Shown: in pieces, positions 60,932-64,000 of the stretch
How the letters are laid out: each line of letters opens with the position of its first letter
How positions within the stretch are numbered: position 1 is the stretch's first letter
Assembly: GCF_014207185.1 (NCBI RefSeq)
Contig: NZ_JACHCP010000004.1
Location: 470,258 to 534,257 of the forward strand
DNA from: Rhodanobacter sp. A1T4
Lineage (GTDB): Bacteria; Pseudomonadota; Gammaproteobacteria; Xanthomonadales; Rhodanobacteraceae
DNA length: 64,000 nucleotides
Direction of reading: 5' to 3'
Program-made: the position numbers and the translations under genes
Notes under the pieces: model-generated
The model's input: only the letters and a program-made list of their open reading frames with translations
Told to the model about the DNA's origin: nothing
The model's database searches: none

Positions 60932-62887
60932 ATGATTGAACACGATGACATCGGCGCCTTGCTTGGTGCCGACGGCCCGTTCGCCCGCGAGCTGCCGAAC
61001 TTCGCGCCGCGCGAGGCGCAGCAGACGATGGCCATCGCCGTGCAGCAGGCCATTGCGGGTCGCGAAACGCTGATCGCCGAGGCCGGCACCGGCACCGGCA
61101 AAACCTATGCTTATCTCGTCCCGGCGCTACTGTCGGGCGAGCGGGTGATCATTTCCACCGGCACCAAGGCGCTGCAGGACCAGCTGTATTTTCGCGATCT
61201 GCCGAAAGTGCGTTCGGTGCTGGGTGCGCGCTTGAAGACAGCGCTGTTGAAAGGCCGCGCCAATTATCTCTGCCTGTACCGGCTCGACCAGACCGTGCGC
61301 GAGGGCGCCACCTTCGATCGCACGCAGGCTTCACAGCTGGCGACGATCCGCGCGTGGTCGGCACGCACGCGGCGTGGTGACCGGATGGAGCTTGCCGAAG
61401 TACCGGAGGAATCGCCGCTGTGGCCGCGGGTCACTTCCACGCCGGAAAACTGCCTTGGCGTGGAGTGTCCGTTCTTTGACGACTGTCACGTGGTCAAGGC
61501 ACGCCGCGAAGCGCAGGAAGCGGAAATCGTCGTGGTGAATCATCACCTGCTGTTCGCCGACCTTGCGTTGAAGCAGGAAGGCTTTGGCGAAATCCTGCCC
61601 GGTGCTGCGGCCTTCATTCTCGACGAGGCCCATCAGATTCCCGAACTTGCAGGCCAGTTTTTTTCGCAGAGCATCAGTGCACGCCAGCTCACCGAGCTGG
61701 CGCAGGACGCGCTGGCCGAATGCAATGGCATCACTGGCGCGATAGGCCTCATGCTGGAGCCGGTCGAGGCCTTGCAGAATGCCGTACGCCAGTTACGTCT
61801 GACGATGGATGGGCTGTCACAGCGCGGCGCGTTCCAGCAGCTGGAAGATCAGCCCGGTGTCGATGCGGCACTTAGCGACTTGCGCGACCTGCTGTCCACG
61901 CTAGCCGAACTGCTCGCCTCGCAGGCCGAGCGCTCGCGCGGCTTCGACAATCTGCACGAACGGGCTTTGCTTTTGAGCGGGCGACTCGACCGCATCATTG
62001 AGGATCACACCGACCGCGACGTGCGCTGGTACGAGCATTACCCGCGCGGCTTCGTGCTCTACGCCACGCCACTGGATCTGGCAGCGCCGATGCGCAATCT
62101 GCGCGAGCGGACGCAGGCCGCGTGGATACATACCTCGGCGACGCTGTCGGTGGCGGGCGACTTTGGCCATTTCGCCCGACAGCTTGGACTGGAGGATCCT
62201 CAGACGATGAGTCTGCAGAGTCCCTTCGACTATGCGCAGCAGGCGCTATGCTATCTGCCGCCGCCACTGCCGGACCCCAACGCGCGCGACTATACCGACA
62301 AGGTGATCGAGGCTGTGCTGCCGGTGCTGCACGCTTCGAACGGTCGCGCGTTTCTGCTGTTCACCTCGCATCGCGCGCTGCGCCGCGCCGCCGAGCTGCT
62401 GCAGGACAAGTGCCCGTGGCCACTGTTCGTGCAGGGCACTGCACCACGGCCACGCCTGCTGGAAGAGTTTCGTGCCAGTGGCCACGGCGTGCTGCTGGGT
62501 GCGGCGAGTTTCTGGGAAGGCGTGGACGTGGCGGGTGAGGCGCTTTCTGTCGTGGTGATCGACAAGCTGCCGTTCGCTGCGCCGGACGATCCAGTGCTGA
62601 TGGCGCGCCTGCAGGCGCTGGAGCAATCCGGCATCAATCCGTTCATGGGCTGGCAGGTGCCCAACGCCGTGATCGCGTTGAAGCAAGGTGTGGGCCGACT
62701 GATCCGCGATATGCGCGATCGCGGCGTACTGGTGCTGTGCGATCCGCGCTTGACCAGCAAGGGGTATGGACGTCTATTTCTCGCGAGCCTGCCACCAATG
62801 CCACGCACGCGCGAATTGGCCGACGTGCAGGCGTTCTTTGATGGTGTATCGGCACCGCAGTTGGTCGCGAATGAAAGGTCGGCCTGA
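60932..62887 (+). CDS. yoaA: YoaA/DinG-type ATP-dependent DNA helicase
   Basis: This is a 651-residue XPD-like superfamily 2 helicase. Walker A is EAGTGTGKTYAYLVP (near 50-64). Four Cys for the [4Fe-4S] cluster lie in ANYLCLYRLDQ, ENCLGVECPFFDDC. The DEAH box is FILDEAHQIPEL, and C-terminal motifs are TSATLSVAG, LLGAASFWEGVDVAGE and GVGRLIRDMRDRG. It unwinds DNA 5' to 3' and takes part in repair; in E. coli YoaA works with the polymerase clamp-loader subunit HolC. YoaA rather than DinG is chosen from length and overall motif wording. The gene follows the lipoprotein gene by 57 bases. Confidence 0.88.
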   Translation: MIEHDDIGALLGADGPFARELPNFAPREAQQTMAIAVQQAIAGRETLIAEAGTGTGKTYAYLVPALLSGERVIISTGTKALQDQLYFRDLPKVRSVLGARLKTALLKGRANYLCLYRLDQTVREGATFDRTQASQLATIRAWSARTRRGDRMELAEVPEESPLWPRVTSTPENCLGVECPFFDDCHVVKARREAQEAEIVVVNHHLLFADLALKQEGFGEILPGAAAFILDEAHQIPELAGQFFSQSISARQLTELAQDALAECNGITGAIGLMLEPVEALQNAVRQLRLTMDGLSQRGAFQQLEDQPGVDAALSDLRDLLSTLAELLASQAERSRGFDNLHERALLLSGRLDRIIEDHTDRDVRWYEHYPRGFVLYATPLDLAAPMRNLRERTQAAWIHTSATLSVAGDFGHFARQLGLEDPQTMSLQSPFDYAQQALCYLPPPLPDPNARDYTDKVIEAVLPVLHASNGRAFLLFTSHRALRRAAELLQDKCPWPLFVQGTAPRPRLLEEFRASGHGVLLGAASFWEGVDVAGEALSVVVIDKLPFAAPDDPVLMARLQALEQSGINPFMGWQVPNAVIALKQGVGRLIRDMRDRGVLVLCDPRLTSKGYGRLFLASLPPMPRTRELADVQAFFDGVSAPQLVANERSA

Positions 62888-63134
62888 CGGTTAACTCAAA
62901 ATCGGCTGTGCCACGAGTTCAACCTGGTGGATTGGATAGGAACCGAATCCCGTCACCGATCCCGTGCTGCAAGATGTGCTGAAAGAACTACGCCAGCGCT
63001 GCCTCTACACACCTTCATCGCTACATTACCGTCTGGTCACGGACATCATTCCGCCTTGATTCGCCCCGTTCCCGCCCGCCACGCGGCTGTTGGCTCGGCT
63101 GTCATGGATTTCCCGCGGGTGCGAGAATGACGCC

Positions 63135-63827
63135 ATGAATCTGCTTGCCATCGAAACAGCTACCGAAGCGTGCTCCGTTGCCTTGATCCACGGCCAGGAC
63201 ATCATTGCCCGCAGCGAAATCGCGCCGCGCCGCCATACCGAGCTGGTGTTGCCGATGGCCGACGCCTTGCTAGCCGAGGCGGGCATCGGCCGGCATGCGC
63301 TGGATGCGATCGCGGTTGGTCGGGGCCCAGGCGCCTTCACCGGTGTGCGCCTCGGCGTGTCGCTGGCGCAAGGCATGGCGCTGGCGCTCGATCTGCCGGT
63401 TATCACCATCTCCTCGCTGGCTGCGCTGGCGCTGGAAGCACCGGAGGACGGAGACGCAACTATCCTCGCTGTCATCGACGCCCGCATGGGCGAAATCTAT
63501 GCCGCCTGCTACCGCCGCGACGGCAATGGCGGGCTGATCGCGCTGGATGACGAGCGTGTATGCAAGCCCGAATCCTTGTCGCTGCCCGATGCGCCGACAT
63601 GGCAGGTCGTTGGTACCGGCTGGGCTGCCTACTCGACGGTACTTAGCGAGCGCTTCACGGGAGTTCTTCGCTCAGCCGACGGCGCCCGCTACCCGCAAGC
63701 CGCCCACGTAGCCGAACTCGCCATGCAGGAGTTCAAAGCTGGCCGCGCGCAAGCGCCTGAACTCGCGCTGCCGGTTTATCTTCGCGACAAGGTGGCACTG
63801 ACTCTGGTGGAGCAGGGTAGGGCTTGA
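63135..63827 (+). CDS. tsaB: TsaB, tRNA threonylcarbamoyladenosine (t6A) synthesis protein
   Basis: This is a 230-residue ASKHA-fold protein. MNLLAIETATEACSVAL at the start, HTELVLPMADALL, and GRGPGAFTGVRLGVSLAQGMAL are diagnostic of TsaB. It binds TsaD and TsaE to attach threonylcarbamoyl to A37 of ANN-decoding tRNAs. Family members often have an RBS-poor start as here; ATG 63135 gives the standard N-terminus, and the open frame back to 63090 is not needed. The 247 bases between yoaA and this gene hold nothing I can identify. Confidence 0.94.
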   Translation: MNLLAIETATEACSVALIHGQDIIARSEIAPRRHTELVLPMADALLAEAGIGRHALDAIAVGRGPGAFTGVRLGVSLAQGMALALDLPVITISSLAALALEAPEDGDATILAVIDARMGEIYAACYRRDGNGGLIALDDERVCKPESLSLPDAPTWQVVGTGWAAYSTVLSERFTGVLRSADGARYPQAAHVAELAMQEFKAGRAQAPELALPVYLRDKVALTLVEQGRA

Positions 63828-63911
63828 GTGGTCTTTGGGCGGATGCTAGGGCGTAGCGGAATCAAGTCCCGAGGAGGTGAGCTAAAATTTCGTAACTTCA
63901 GCTTCCGACCG

Positions 63912-64000
63912 AGGCTGTGTGAAAACAACTAGCCACATGGTGTCGCTATCCTAACCTGACTTGGTGAGTGGATTCGGGCATGAAGCGATTCGTCGAAGGT
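63912..64000 (+). mobile_element. left end of an IS1182-like insertion sequence (cut by window edge)
   Basis: AGGCTGTGTGAAAAC near 63912 has the look of an IS terminal repeat. It is followed 68 bases on by an ATG (63980) whose codons read MKRFVEG, the usual opening of IS1182-family transposases (MKRFVEG-E-D-R). Only seven codons are inside the window, so the assignment is tentative, and no right end can be checked. Confidence 0.5.
63980..64000 (+). CDS. partial transposase, IS1182-like (first seven codons)
   Basis: The frame ATG AAG CGA TTC GTC GAA GGT runs off the window. The peptide MKRFVEG matches the start of many IS1182-family transposases that I know, but seven residues are weak support. 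Nothing about integrity can be said. Confidence 0.4.

Noticed and set aside
62927..63130. 67-codon frame between yoaA and tsaB
   Set aside because: It has no ribosome binding site, an arginine/histidine-rich composition, and no similarity that I recognise.

Overview
The window is GC-rich and gene-dense and looks like chromosome from a gammaproteobacterium of the Xanthomonadales, most likely the Rhodanobacteraceae (Dyella, Luteibacter or Rhodanobacter type). Three things point there: a fused aspartokinase/diaminopimelate decarboxylase, the MurL/MurD2 alternative route to D-glutamate in peptidoglycan, and Xanthomonas-like integron attC sites and palindromic repeats. The genus is inference; no rRNA or tRNA gene was seen.

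Layout. 1-4.6 kb: a low-complexity protein cut by or starting at the window edge, then an integrase-less integron cassette array. It has two intact attC sites and a third split by an IS110/IS1111-family element whose transposase carries one in-frame TGA. 4.6-9.0 kb (minus): DUF2946 protein, TonB-dependent receptor and PepSY membrane protein, probably a metal-uptake set. 9.2-15.8 kb (plus): a cobalamin riboswitch followed by a tightly packed valine-catabolic operon (mmsA, acyl-CoA dehydrogenase, enoyl-CoA hydratase, 3-hydroxyisobutyryl-CoA hydrolase, mmsB) that ends with queH. 15.8-19.4 kb (minus): a second TonB receptor/PepSY/small membrane protein set. 19.9-22.7 kb (minus): a two-subunit xanthine-oxidase-family molybdoenzyme with key residues missing in both subunits. 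22.8-27.4 kb: a 43-bp tandem repeat, an APC permease, a sedolisin peptidase and a beta-barrel protein. 27.5-36.5 kb: PhzF-like protein, class I fumarase, lysAC, murL, murD2, a DUF4019 protein and an SDR relic. 36.7-47.8 kb (minus): DUF3300 lipoprotein, TamB/TamA, a GH17-GT2 glucan synthase fusion and Dps. 47.9-64 kb (mostly plus): HrpA with a REP-like doublet inside its reading frame, RelA, a TPR membrane protein, a 197-bp inverted-repeat element, an epimerase-like protein, PBP1B with a probable LpoP-like activator, a YoaA-type helicase, TsaB, and the left edge of an IS1182-like element.

Themes. Several genes serve the cell envelope: MurL/MurD2 and the DAP-making half of LysAC supply peptidoglycan precursors, PBP1B and its lipoprotein polymerise them, TamAB inserts outer-membrane proteins, and the GH17-GT2 protein probably makes a beta-glucan. 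Two TonB/PepSY sets import metal or siderophores. The most interesting regions are the riboswitch operon that ends in the B12-independent queuosine enzyme, the molybdoenzyme without its usual catalytic residues, the IS1111-in-attC arrangement with a possible bridge RNA, and the REP doublet translated inside HrpA.
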